This document shows, in pieces, positions 1 to 7,199 of a stretch of DNA of 38,882 nucleotides. Position 1 is the first letter of the stretch; every line of letters begins with the position of its first letter. Source of the DNA: Scatomorpha gallistercoris. GTDB taxonomy: Bacteria; Bacillota; Clostridia; Oscillospirales; Oscillospiraceae. The position numbers and the translations under genes are program-made. The notes beneath the pieces were generated by a model. That model saw nothing but the letters and a program-made list of their open reading frames with translations. It did not search any database and had not been told where the DNA came from. The DNA lies in the NCBI GenBank assembly GCA_018713005.1, contig DVFX01000070.1, positions 1 through 38,882 of the forward strand, read 5' to 3'.

Positions 1-200
1 CTGATAGTAGCTATCAATTCAGCAGAAACCGAGTATAATTATTCCGGTCATAAGATCCCGCCGCTCTCATGGGTAATAGTAGAGCAATAAAACCTCGCAA
101 GTGGGGCGAGTGGCTAGCCACTCGCGAAAAAACAGCTTGTTGGGATTTCATCCCAAATCCTGTAAAACTCAGAACAGCCCGACCAAGAGGTCGGGCCATT
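1..200. other. Non-coding DNA with a cluster of inverted repeats
   Basis: I see no convincing gene here. There are four inverted repeats: TGATAG/CTATCA at 2-16; a perfect 20-bp palindrome at 106-125 (GCGAGTGGCT and its complement) followed by GAAAAAA; TGGGA/TCCCA at 141-155; and GCCCGACC/GGTCGGGC at 177-196, listed separately as a terminator. Two stem-loops next to an A-run resemble the non-coding ends or transfer origins of mobile elements, but I cannot name a family. The window edge cuts the region. Confidence 0.4.
177..196 (-). terminator. Probable rho-independent terminator of the OYE-1 gene
   Basis: An 8-bp perfect GC-rich stem (GCCCGACC/GGTCGGGC) with an AAGA loop lies about 57 bp past the stop codon of the OYE-1 gene. 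Read on the minus strand it is followed by a T-rich stretch (TGTTCTGAGTTTT). The T-tract is imperfect. Confidence 0.6.
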
Positions 201-253
201 CTTTCGGCTGCGCTCGCGCGCCGTCTCCTATCCAGACAGCATGGGCAATCCGC

Positions 254-2329
254 TCAGCACAGCTCCATTACCAAATCGTTTGCCCGCCAGATTGCCCCCT
301 TGAGGTTGCTGACCTCCGCGGCGTCGCCCAGAATGTGCACGTGCTTGCTGTCTTTTTCGGCCAATGCCGAGCCTGAGACAAATCCCGCTGCGCTGACGAC
401 GCTGTCGCACTCCACCGTCTCCCGTGCGCCGCCGCGTTCAATGACGACGTGTCCATCGCCCGCTTCAACCAGCTTGCTTTCCAGATAGAGCGGCACCTTG
501 TGGAAACGCAGCAGCTGGCGCATCATCATCGAATTCGGCGCGGATACGTGCATGTCCTTTATGACGTCATCCTGCATTTCGACGATAAACGGTTTCTTCC
601 CGCGGAGAGCCAAATCGTAGGCGAGCTCGCAGCCTGCCAGGCCTCCGCCGATTATTGCGACGCGCTCGCCCACGTCGGCGCGTCCGCGCAGCACGTCGAC
701 CACGTCCGCCGCAGTGTCCATGCCCTTGACAGGCAGGCGGCGGGCCCTGCTGCCGGTCGCTATGATAATCTCGTCGGCATCCAGCTCATCGAGAGAGCGG
801 ATCTCCCGATTCATATGCACCCGGACGCGCGAACGGTCGAGCTGGCGGATATACCAGTCGATGAGCTCGCGGTCTTTCTCCTTGCACTCGCTTGCCGCGG
901 CCGCTATAAATAGCCCGCCGAGCTCGCCGGTCTTTTCATACAGGTCGACTTTGTGTCCCCGCCTGTCGGCCTGAAGCGCGAATTCCATGCCTCCTATGCC
1001 TCCGCCTACCACGGTAAAGCGCTTGGGCTTGTCCGTGACGCGCACAGTGTACTTCTTTTCGTTGAAGGTGCGCGGGTTGAGGGAGCAGGTGCCGGACTGT
1101 ATCCTGCCTTTTATGGAGTCCGAGAGCTTGAATTCAGCCCCGCCGCCCTTGAAAGTCGCGATGGGCATACAGGCTATGTGACAGGATATGCAGGGACGTA
1201 TGTCCTCAATATCCCCGGCGCGAACCTTTGTGAGGAACTTCTCGTCACAGAGGAACTGGCGGCCTATGCCCACGCCGTCGATAAGGCCGCGCTCGATTGC
1301 GTCGGCCGCGGCGTCCAGCTGCATCCGCCCGGCGCAGAACACCGGCGCGTCCGTGAACTGCTTGATGTGAGCCACGTCCTCCAGATTGCAGTTTGGCGGC
1401 ATGTAGACCGGCGGGTGCGCCCAGAACCAGGCGTCATAGGTGCCGTTGTCGCAGTTAAACGCGTCATAGCCCGCCTTGCGCAGATAGTCGATGGCCCTCT
1501 CGCTCTCTTCCATAGTGCGTCCGGCCTCTACAAAGTCCTCTCCGGGCACCGCGCCGTCGTTGAAGCCCTTTGTCTTGCTGACCACGCTGTAGCGCAGCGA
1601 CACAGGGAAGTCGCTGCCGCACTCGGCCTTTATGGCCTGCACAACCTCTACTGGGAAGCGGTAGCGGTTTTCAAAGCTGCCTCCGTACTCGTCAGTGCGG
1701 TGGTTGGCGTATGGCAGGGTGAACTGATCCATGAGATAGCCCTCATGGACGGCGTGCACCTCCACACCGTCCACTCCCGCATCCTTGCAGAGCCTGGCCG
1801 TTTTGGCGTACGCGCTGACGAACTCCTGTATCTCCGCGCGGCTCAGGCCGCGGCACTTGTACTGAGGCATCCAGACGTTGGGCGATCCCTCGTCCGGCGC
1901 GACCATCAGCGCGTCCATGTTCATCACGCCTTTGGCCAGCTTGCCCAGCCACTTGTGGTCTATGAGCTTGGCCATGGTCGTACCCAGCGTGAAGGAGCGG
2001 CCCCAGCCCGCGCCGAGCTGGAAAAAGACCTTGGCGCCGTAGGAGTGCATCTCCTCCATGATGTCCGGCACTTTGTCAAACGCCTCTGGGTGCTTCCAGA
2101 GCCACTTGTCGCCCACCATACTGCGCAGCGGCGTCATGCCGGGTATCATGAGCCCTACGCCGTCTTTCGCACGCTCGGTGTAAAAGTCTCTGGCCCCCTC
2201 GTTGAATTTACACATGTGGAACCACTCCACTATGCTCGTGCCCTCCATGGGACACATGATAAACCGGTTTTTGATTTCTACGCTGCCGATTTTCATTGGC
2301 GTAAACAGTACTTCGTGGCGCTTCAGCAT
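254..2329 (-). CDS. OYE-1: FMN/[4Fe-4S]/FAD ene-reductase (2,4-dienoyl-CoA reductase / BaiCD-like)
   Basis: A 691-residue enzyme with an N-terminal Old Yellow Enzyme TIM barrel (about 5-370), four cysteines for a [4Fe-4S] cluster (C380, C383, C387, C415), and a C-terminal pyridine-nucleotide oxidoreductase half with two Rossmann motifs (VVGGGIGG about 440-447, GGGLAG about 561-566). Length and order match the 2,4-dienoyl-CoA reductase, trimethylamine dehydrogenase and BaiCD/BaiH family. These move electrons from NAD(P)H through FAD and Fe-S to FMN to reduce activated C=C bonds. The FMN-domain signature RTDEYGGSFENR is intact at about 211-222. Two oddities: the gap between the third and fourth cluster cysteines is 27 residues, about twice the usual, and the usual HAAHGYL reads HAVHEGYL. 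The start has a GGGGGA ribosome site. It is divergent from a TetR gene, which suggests substrate-induced expression. The substrate is unknown. Confidence 0.9.
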   Translation of the reverse strand: MLKRHEVLFTPMKIGSVEIKNRFIMCPMEGTSIVEWFHMCKFNEGARDFYTERAKDGVGLMIPGMTPLRSMVGDKWLWKHPEAFDKVPDIMEEMHSYGAKVFFQLGAGWGRSFTLGTTMAKLIDHKWLGKLAKGVMNMDALMVAPDEGSPNVWMPQYKCRGLSRAEIQEFVSAYAKTARLCKDAGVDGVEVHAVHEGYLMDQFTLPYANHRTDEYGGSFENRYRFPVEVVQAIKAECGSDFPVSLRYSVVSKTKGFNDGAVPGEDFVEAGRTMEESERAIDYLRKAGYDAFNCDNGTYDAWFWAHPPVYMPPNCNLEDVAHIKQFTDAPVFCAGRMQLDAAADAIERGLIDGVGIGRQFLCDEKFLTKVRAGDIEDIRPCISCHIACMPIATFKGGGAEFKLSDSIKGRIQSGTCSLNPRTFNEKKYTVRVTDKPKRFTVVGGGIGGMEFALQADRRGHKVDLYEKTGELGGLFIAAAASECKEKDRELIDWYIRQLDRSRVRVHMNREIRSLDELDADEIIIATGSRARRLPVKGMDTAADVVDVLRGRADVGERVAIIGGGLAGCELAYDLALRGKKPFIVEMQDDVIKDMHVSAPNSMMMRQLLRFHKVPLYLESKLVEAGDGHVVIERGGARETVECDSVVSAAGFVSGSALAEKDSKHVHILGDAAEVSNLKGAIWRANDLVMELC

Positions 2330-2352
2330 GACATATCCCCCTTAATTTTTTC

Positions 2353-2368
2353 ATCAACAGTTGTTGAT
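2353..2368. promoter_or_regulatory. Palindromic operator candidate between OYE-1 and tetR-1
   Basis: A 16-bp palindrome, ATCAACA-GT-TGTTGAT, has perfect 7-bp arms. It overlaps the predicted -35 (TTGATT, 2364-2369) of the plus-strand TetR gene and lies just downstream of the predicted minus-strand start. This is a typical position for a TetR-family operator controlling both genes. Confidence 0.6.
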
Positions 2369-2392
2369 TTTCGTCTGTGTTAATTATATAAT
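2364..2392 (+). promoter_or_regulatory. Promoter of tetR-1
   Basis: TTGATT (2364-2369), a 17-bp spacer and a perfect TATAAT (2387-2392), upstream of the ATG at 2457. An overlapping TATAAT on the minus strand (plus-strand 2383-2388) with TTGCCC (2407-2412, 18-bp spacer) could serve OYE-1. Confidence 0.55.
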
Positions 2393-2456
2393 TGACAAAG
2401 GCGTGAGGGCAATAGGCAGTCCTCTCTGAAACTGTTCATTATCAGGAGTGAGATGC

Positions 2457-3020
2457 ATGAGAAAGCAGGACAGGCGCTATGAATACACAGAGGGACGCAT
2501 ACGCGAGGCCGCAAGGGCGCTTGTGTGTGAGTCCGGCACCACGGACAGGCTGACGGTGAGCGGGATTTGTCGCCGGGCTGAAATAAACCGCGGGACATTC
2601 TATTTGCACTATGAGGACATAAATGCGCTGCTGGACGCTCTGGGCGAGGAGCTGTATCGGGAGCTGTCCGGAGAGTTTGACGGCATGTTTTCCAGCGAGG
2701 CGAAGCTCTTTGACGGCTTCGTGCGGCTGCTGACAACCATTTCCGGCGACGGGTACGCGGCGGCCATGCTCTCATGCGAGCGGGTTCGGCTGCTCGACCG
2801 CTTTTCGGAGAGCTCACGCGAAGCAGTTATAGAAAACTGGCTGTCCCGCAGCGAGCTTACGAGAGCCGAAGCGGAACTGGTATACGCCTTCGTCTCCTGC
2901 GGCAGCATCGGAGCGACGAGGCTGCTGTGCTCCGGAAACGGACCACAGAACGCGTACTCGCTGCTTTTCCGGCTCGTGAGCAGAGGGCTTACAGCCGCGG
3001 TGCAGAGCCTCGACGCCTGA
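2457..3020 (+). CDS. TetR/AcrR-family regulator 1
   Basis: A 187-residue protein with an N-terminal helix-turn-helix of TetR type (about residues 15-50, motif around NRGTFYLHYEDINALLDA). The C-terminal ligand domain resembles the DhaS/TetR_C_7-like group. I chose the ATG at 2457 over the in-frame GTG at 2448: the AGGAG site at 2444-2448 is 8 nt before the ATG but overlaps the GTG. It is divergent from the OYE-1 gene across a shared palindrome, so it most likely represses that gene until an inducer binds. The inducer is unknown. Confidence 0.85.
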   Translation: MRKQDRRYEYTEGRIREAARALVCESGTTDRLTVSGICRRAEINRGTFYLHYEDINALLDALGEELYRELSGEFDGMFSSEAKLFDGFVRLLTTISGDGYAAAMLSCERVRLLDRFSESSREAVIENWLSRSELTRAEAELVYAFVSCGSIGATRLLCSGNGPQNAYSLLFRLVSRGLTAAVQSLDA

Positions 3021-3036
3021 GCTCCGGTGCTCATAA

Positions 3037-3183
3037 ATTGAACAGGCCGAGAAACTCAAGGCCGGCGAGATAACGCAGGAGGCCTACGATGCATGGCGCG
3101 ACCACTATCCGCAGCAGGACACGACGCAGAAATGGGCGGGCGTCATGTCGCAGGGGCTGAGCGATATGCTGTTTGGGGACTAG
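3037..3183 (+). pseudogene. 5'-truncated ORF remnant (48 codons), probably from a mobile-element gene
   Basis: An open frame begins right after a stop at 3034-3036, has no plausible start codon or ribosome site, and ends at TAG 3181-3183. The peptide starts IEQAEKLKAGEITQEAYDAW and continues with a charged, tail-like sequence ending MLFGD. It has normal coding texture and reminds me of C-terminal tails of recombinase or other proteins in clostridial mobile elements. That match is from memory and weak. It lies in scar-like DNA next to the guaA 3' end. Confidence 0.4.
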
Positions 3184-3192
3184 GAACGCAAA

Positions 3193-3477
3193 ATGGAAGA
3201 TTACATTGCAGCGCATAAATACTGTATCAACAACCGAAATCAGCTCGAAAAGGATACGAAGTGCGGATGCTTCCACTGTATGAAGATATTTGACCCAATT
3301 GAAATCACAGAATGGCTTGAAGATGAAACGGGTACTGCTCTATGTCCCCATTGCGGAATTGATTCGATAATCGGGAATTATACTGGCTTCCCCATAACGA
3401 CAGATTTCCTTAAAAAGATGAATGAACACTGGTTTTCATTCAAAAAAAAGCTGACTGATAGCATGGTGATAACATGA
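3193..3477 (+). CDS. Small cytoplasmic protein with paired CxxC (zinc-ribbon-like)
   Basis: A 94-residue protein with a CGCFHC motif at about residues 24-29 and CPHCG at about 51-55, fitting a four-cysteine metal knuckle. The start of the protein (EDYIAAHK), LCPHCGIDSIIG and YPIT/FPIT-like elements match a widespread uncharacterised 'cytoplasmic protein' family often found as a lone, mobile gene in many phyla. Function is unknown. An AGGA ribosome site precedes the ATG by 8 nt. The gene is lower in GC than its neighbours, and the 5' arm of its terminator falls inside the last codons. Confidence 0.7.
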   Translation: MEDYIAAHKYCINNRNQLEKDTKCGCFHCMKIFDPIEITEWLEDETGTALCPHCGIDSIIGNYTGFPITTDFLKKMNEHWFSFKKKLTDSMVIT

Positions 3478-3487
3478 ATCAGTCAGC
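3450..3487. terminator. Bidirectional-type hairpin at the end of the CxxC gene
   Basis: A perfect 10-bp stem (GCTGACTGAT/ATCAGTCAGC) with an 18-nt loop spans the stop codon. It is flanked by A8 on the left and TCTTTACTTTT on the right, so it could terminate transcription in both directions. Confidence 0.7.
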
Positions 3488-3590
3488 TCTTTACTTTTGG
3501 AATAATGAAAACTGTTGCCAATCTGTTGCCACAGAGCCGGTTAAGGCCCAGAAAACGACGTAATTACAGGGCTTTTCTCGACCTCTGAAA

Positions 3591-4571
3591 TCATTCCCAC
3601 TCAATAGTCGCGGGTGGCTTCGGGGTGAGGTCGTAGAGGACGCGGTTGACGCCGGGGACTTCACTGGTTATGCGCTCGGTCAGGCGGCGCATCAGCGGCC
3701 AGGGCAGCTCCTCGATATCCGCGCTCATGGCGTCGCGGGTATTCACGGCACGGATGACGACCGGCCACGCGTCCACGCGCTTGCCGTCGCGCACGCCGGT
3801 GCTGGTCACGGGCGGCACCACGGTAAAGTACTGCCACACGGTCTTGTCCAGGCCCTCACGGGCGAACTCCTCGCGCAGGATGGCGTCGCTCTCGCGCACG
3901 GCCTCGAGCCTGTCGCGGGTGATGGCGCCGACGCAGCGCACGCCCAGGCCGGGGCCCGGGAAGGGCTGACGGTACACCATGGAGTCTGGCAATCCCAGCG
4001 CCTTACCAACTACGCGTACCTCGTCCTTGTACAGGAACTTAAGCGGCTCAACCAGCTCAAAGTGCATGTCCTCCGGCAGGCCGCCGACGTTGTGATGGCT
4101 CTTGACCGGGCCGGATTCGACGATATCCGGGTAGATAGTCCCCTGTGCGAGGAAGCCTATGCCCTCAAGCTTGCGCGCCTCCTCCTCGAAAACGCGGATG
4201 AACTCCGCGCCAATAATCTTGCGCTTCTGCTCCGGGTCGGCGACGCCCTCGAGCTTGTCCAGGAAGCGGTCCACCGCGTCGACGTAGGTCAGATTCGCGC
4301 CCAGCTGGTTGCGGAACACTTCAATGACCTGCTCGCTTTCGCCCTTGCGCATAAGACCGTGGTTGACGTGTACGCACTCAAGCTGCTTGCCGACGGCCTT
4401 GATGAGCAGCGCCGCAACGACGGACGAGTCCACGCCGCCGGACAGGGCCAGCAGCACCTTGCCGGTGCCTATCTGCTCGCGCAGGGCCTTGAGCTGCTCG
4501 TCGATAAACGCCTCGGCCAGCTCAGGAGTGGTGATACGCTCCATTTCGGGTCTAGTGTTGGAATTGCTCAT
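3591..4571 (-). CDS. guaA: GMP synthase, ATP-pyrophosphatase half only (no glutaminase domain)
   Basis: A 326-residue protein covering the ATPPase domain (SGGVDSS P-loop at 44-50) and the C-terminal GMP synthase dimerisation domain, ending TIEWE as in normal GuaA. It converts XMP to GMP using ATP and ammonia. Ordinary bacterial GuaA is about 510-520 residues with an N-terminal class I glutaminase. That domain is absent here, and the upstream DNA codes for another gene on the opposite strand. The start is supported by GGAGG 5 nt before ATG 4571; the long open frame further upstream is an antisense artefact of the DUF421 gene. The layout equals the archaeal split subunit GuaAB. Its glutaminase partner is not in this window, so it either lies elsewhere or the enzyme uses free ammonia. 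Confidence 0.88.
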   Translation of the reverse strand: MSNSNTRPEMERITTPELAEAFIDEQLKALREQIGTGKVLLALSGGVDSSVVAALLIKAVGKQLECVHVNHGLMRKGESEQVIEVFRNQLGANLTYVDAVDRFLDKLEGVADPEQKRKIIGAEFIRVFEEEARKLEGIGFLAQGTIYPDIVESGPVKSHHNVGGLPEDMHFELVEPLKFLYKDEVRVVGKALGLPDSMVYRQPFPGPGLGVRCVGAITRDRLEAVRESDAILREEFAREGLDKTVWQYFTVVPPVTSTGVRDGKRVDAWPVVIRAVNTRDAMSADIEELPWPLMRRLTERITSEVPGVNRVLYDLTPKPPATIEWE

Positions 4572-4613
4572 AACAACCTCCATATTTGGTAATGATATGT
4601 TGGGGTGATAAAC

Positions 4614-5294
4614 TTGACTATAGTGATTATCCGAACGCTGATTGTCTATTTCGCATTGCTTATTTTCATGCGCCTCATGGGCAAGCGTCAGCTCAGCGAG
4701 CTGGAATTGCCCGAGTTCGCAGTGGCCGTGCTGATAGCTGACCTGGGCGCGCATCCGCTGCAGGACATCGGCATCCCCCTGCTCAACGGGCTGCTGCCAA
4801 TCGTGGTGCTCTTCTGCTGCGAAGTGCTCATTTCCGGCGCGGCCATGTCCTCGCCCAAACTGCGCAGCGCTCTCTTCGGGCGGCCGAGCTTTCTCATCCG
4901 CGAGGGCAAAATCGACCAGCGGGAAATGCAGCGGAACCGCTTTACGCCGGACGAACTCGCAGAACAGCTGCGAAGCAAGGACATACTGGATATCTCGCAG
5001 GTCCAGTACGCCATTCTGGAAACCGACGGCGACCTCAACGCGATTCTCTACCCGCAGTTCCGCAGCGCGACTGCGTGCGATTTGGGGCTCACACCTGAAA
5101 GCAACGGCTACCCGGTCATACTGATAAACAACGGCCGTGTGCTCAGCGACAATCTGCGCGCCATGGGCCGCGACGAGACCTGGCTCCGCCGTGAGCTCAA
5201 GCGCTTCGGGCTCAGCCGTGCCGGCGACGTGTATCTGCTTGTGGCCGACAAGCGCGGCGCCACCTACTGCGCGCCTATGGAGGCTAAGCGATGA
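4614..5294 (+). CDS. DUF421 / YetF-family membrane protein
   Basis: A 226-residue protein with two or three N-terminal membrane helices (about 3-20 and 55-80) and the family hallmark RLMGKRQLSELELPEF, followed by a cytoplasmic alpha/beta domain (about 85-215). Members are common in Bacillota; their biochemical role is not settled. I prefer TTG 4614 as start because GGGGTG lies 6 nt upstream; GTG 4605 would add three residues but has no ribosome site. Its stop overlaps the next start (ATGA), so the two genes are translationally coupled. Confidence 0.85.
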   Translation: MTIVIIRTLIVYFALLIFMRLMGKRQLSELELPEFAVAVLIADLGAHPLQDIGIPLLNGLLPIVVLFCCEVLISGAAMSSPKLRSALFGRPSFLIREGKIDQREMQRNRFTPDELAEQLRSKDILDISQVQYAILETDGDLNAILYPQFRSATACDLGLTPESNGYPVILINNGRVLSDNLRAMGRDETWLRRELKRFGLSRAGDVYLLVADKRGATYCAPMEAKR

Positions 5295-5671
5295 AGAAAG
5301 AAATATTCGCGCTCTTGCTGCTCGCTGCGCTGTTCGCGGGCGGGCTATACAACACGCACTATCTGCGCTGCATGACCGGCGAGCTGTCCGAGACGCTCCG
5401 CCTATCGGAGGCATACTGCGAAAACGGCGAGTATGACCTGGCGCTCGAGCAGGCAAACCTGGCCGCCGGGCGCTGGGACGACAGTTACGCCTATGCCGGT
5501 ATCTTCATACGGCACACCGAGATTGACGCCGTAAGCTATGCGCTGTACGACCTGGTGGCCGCGCTGGAGTCCACGGAACCCGAGAGCGCCGCCGAGCTCT
5601 ACCCCGGCCTCATCGCGCACATTGAAAGCCTCTACGAGGTCGAGCGTGTCTCCGTGGCGAGCGTGTTTTGA
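5291..5671 (+). CDS. DUF4363-family protein
   Basis: A 126-residue protein with one N-terminal hydrophobic segment (about 5-22), suggesting a membrane anchor, and an outside helical domain rich in Glu/Ala/Leu. It overlaps the DUF421 stop by 4 nt. DUF4363 genes commonly follow DUF421 genes in Clostridia, which supports both calls. Function unknown. Confidence 0.75.
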   Translation: MKKEIFALLLLAALFAGGLYNTHYLRCMTGELSETLRLSEAYCENGEYDLALEQANLAAGRWDDSYAYAGIFIRHTEIDAVSYALYDLVAALESTEPESAAELYPGLIAHIESLYEVERVSVASVF

Positions 5672-5677
5672 TTTACC

Positions 5678-5986
5678 TTATCCAGAGGGACGCAGCACAA
5701 GATAGAAAGTATAAGCAAGCAATGCTATTGTTATCGGTATCGATGTTGCTCCGGCCGCAAGCGCATTGTTGTCTAAAACGCCTGCGGTAATTAGAACGCC
5801 TCCGGTAATCACACCCACCGCACGAATCATGCACGCTATGAAGAAGCAGGTTTGCTCTTTATTGAACCTCTCTGCAACAACAGAGATTGCATTCCACTTC
5901 CAAAGCCCACCTTTGCGGCACCAGCTGGCAAGCGCAAACATCCCCAGTGTAAACACCGCGCCGGATAGGATGTATGCAACATTCAT
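5678..5986 (-). CDS. Small three-helix membrane protein (DUF3784-like)
   Basis: A 102-residue protein with hydrophobic stretches at about 4-21, 49-68 and 77-97 and a short charged loop containing WKWNAISVVAERFNKEQ. A GGAGGG site precedes the ATG. It is similar in size and layout to the next gene upstream and lies 16 bp from it, so the two look like diverged tandem paralogs. The DUF3784-type assignment is tentative. Function unknown. Confidence 0.6.
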   Translation of the reverse strand: MNVAYILSGAVFTLGMFALASWCRKGGLWKWNAISVVAERFNKEQTCFFIACMIRAVGVITGGVLITAGVLDNNALAAGATSIPITIALLAYTFYLVLRPSG

Positions 5987-6002
5987 GCCAGCCCTCCTTC
6001 CT

Positions 6003-6314
6003 TCACAGCCGGAACCTGCCGCTCATGTTCATATAAATGAGCGCCCCTATGCACACAAATACGCTGAGGAGTAGGCCGGCGTAGAAAAAGTCTGCAGCTC
6101 CCGTTATGCCAGCCAAAATTGTGCCGCCTCCAAAGACGACGGCCAGAGCATACATGAACTTGGACAGGAATTTCAGCGTCTCCGCCATGTTGATATGGGT
6201 GGGATCACCTGTGGTGTTGACCCACTTTGCTCCCCTGCCCTTTCCGAACCATCGTCCCATGGCTCCGAACAGCGCGGCAAACACCGCTCCTAAAATGAGC
6301 ATTCCCACCTTCAT
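6003..6314 (-). CDS. Small three-helix membrane protein, paralog of the downstream gene
   Basis: A 103-residue protein with hydrophobic stretches at about 4-22, 53-70 and 77-95 and a polar loop at about 24-50. GGAGG sits 9 nt before the ATG. It is probably co-transcribed with the 5678-5986 gene. The layout (short N-terminal helix, polar loop, two helices) resembles DUF3784 proteins. No catalytic motif is visible. Confidence 0.6.
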   Translation of the reverse strand: MKVGMLILGAVFAALFGAMGRWFGKGRGAKWVNTTGDPTHINMAETLKFLSKFMYALAVVFGGGTILAGITGAADFFYAGLLLSVFVCIGALIYMNMSGRFRL

Positions 6315-6349
6315 GTATAAGCCTCCTGCGTATCAGCACGGGATGCCCG

Positions 6350-6817
6350 TCAGTCCTCGTCGTCCTTCTGCTTCAGCAGCTTGGTTAGCTCCTCCATAAA
6401 CGTGTTTATATCCTTGAAGGAGCGGTACACGCTGGCGAAGCGGACATAGGCCACCTCGTCGACGTCCTTGAGCCTGTCCATGACCATCTCGCCTATCTCC
6501 GTCGTGCTGACCTCGCGCTCGAGGTCGCTCTGGAGCTCCTGCTCTATCTCGTCGGCTATCTGCTCGAGCGACGAGAGCGACACCGGGCGCTTCTCACAGG
6601 CGCGCACCATGCCGTTGATGAGCTTGACCTTGTCAAAGGTCTGGCGCGAACCGTCACGCTTCACGACCACCAGCGGCAGCCGCTCTATAATCTCGTATGT
6701 AGTGAAGCGCTTGGTGCATGCCAGGCACTCGCGGCGGCGGCGGATTGTCGCGCCCTCGTCGGCGGGACGCGAATCTATGACGCGGCTCTCGGTGAAGCCG
6801 CAAAACGGACATTTCAT
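6350..6817 (-). CDS. nrdR: Transcriptional repressor NrdR
   Basis: A 155-residue protein with a zinc ribbon (CPFC at 3-6, CLAC at about 32-35, then KRFTTYE) and an ATP-cone domain (about 46-135, VVKRDGSRQTFDKVKL). NrdR senses ATP/dATP and represses ribonucleotide reductase genes. Length is normal. GGGGG lies upstream of ATG 6817, and a minus-strand TATACT that could be its -10 occurs in the 25-40 bp before the start. No NrdR box could be identified near it. Confidence 0.95.
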   Translation of the reverse strand: MKCPFCGFTESRVIDSRPADEGATIRRRRECLACTKRFTTYEIIERLPLVVVKRDGSRQTFDKVKLINGMVRACEKRPVSLSSLEQIADEIEQELQSDLEREVSTTEIGEMVMDRLKDVDEVAYVRFASVYRSFKDINTFMEELTKLLKQKDDED

Positions 6818-6888
6818 ATTTAATTAACCCCCTGCTACAGCTTTACATAAGTATAGCACACATGTGCCCCGTGTACCAGAACAAAAAT

Positions 6889-6918
6889 GCCCCGCTGGCA
6901 AAAATTTTGCCTTGCGGG
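6889..6918 (-). terminator. Probable minus-strand terminator after holA-rnmV
   Basis: A stem CCCCGC/GCGGGG with an inner GGCAAAA/TTTTGCC arm. On the minus strand it is followed by CATTTTTG. It lies about 260 bp past the rnmV stop and just upstream of the small plus-strand gene, whose -35 it overlaps. Confidence 0.5.
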
Positions 6919-6940
6919 GTTTGCTGCGCCGGGCTACAAT
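6912..6940 (+). promoter_or_regulatory. Promoter of the small two-helix membrane protein
   Basis: TTGCGG (6912-6917), a 17-bp spacer and TACAAT (6935-6940). Transcription would start about 10 nt before the ATG at 6957, giving a very short leader. Confidence 0.5.
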
Positions 6941-6956
6941 GGGCCTGGTGATACAT

Positions 6957-7199
6957 ATGAAAACTATACACCGGATACTGTCCATGTCCCCGGCGGCCTG
7001 GGAAGTTGTGATACGCGCCCTGCAGCTGAGCTGCGTCATGCTCTTCTGCGCCTGGATGCTGCTGCTGGACGGCGGAGTGTTCACGGCCGGTACGGCGCAT
7101 CTCTACCGCCTGGCGCGCGAGCTCATGACCCTGCCGCAGGCGGTATTGCTTATAGCAGCGCTGGCGAGCGTGCTCATAGAGGAGAGGCAAGCCTCCTGA
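6957..7199 (+). CDS. Small two-helix membrane protein, uncharacterised
   Basis: An 80-residue protein with hydrophobic segments at about 18-38 and 58-74 and the start MKTIHRILSMSPAAWEVVIR. I chose ATG 6957 because the promoter TTGCGG-17-TACAAT ends at 6940 and longer versions would begin before it. The only ribosome site is a weak GGTG. It overlaps the 3' end of rnmV by 26 bp on the opposite strand. Similar small proteins appear, from memory, beside RNase M5 genes in Oscillospiraceae. Function unknown. Confidence 0.6.
   Translation: MKTIHRILSMSPAAWEVVIRALQLSCVMLFCAWMLLLDGGVFTAGTAHLYRLARELMTLPQAVLLIAALASVLIEERQAS

Noticed and set aside
953..2383. 476-codon open frame on the plus strand inside OYE-1
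   Set aside because: It is antisense to a clear reductase gene, has no domain and results from the high-GC codon bias of the opposite strand.
4572..5456. Long N-terminal extension of guaA on the minus strand
   Set aside because: It is antisense to DUF421/DUF4363, with no glutaminase motif; GGAGG before ATG 4571 shows the true start.
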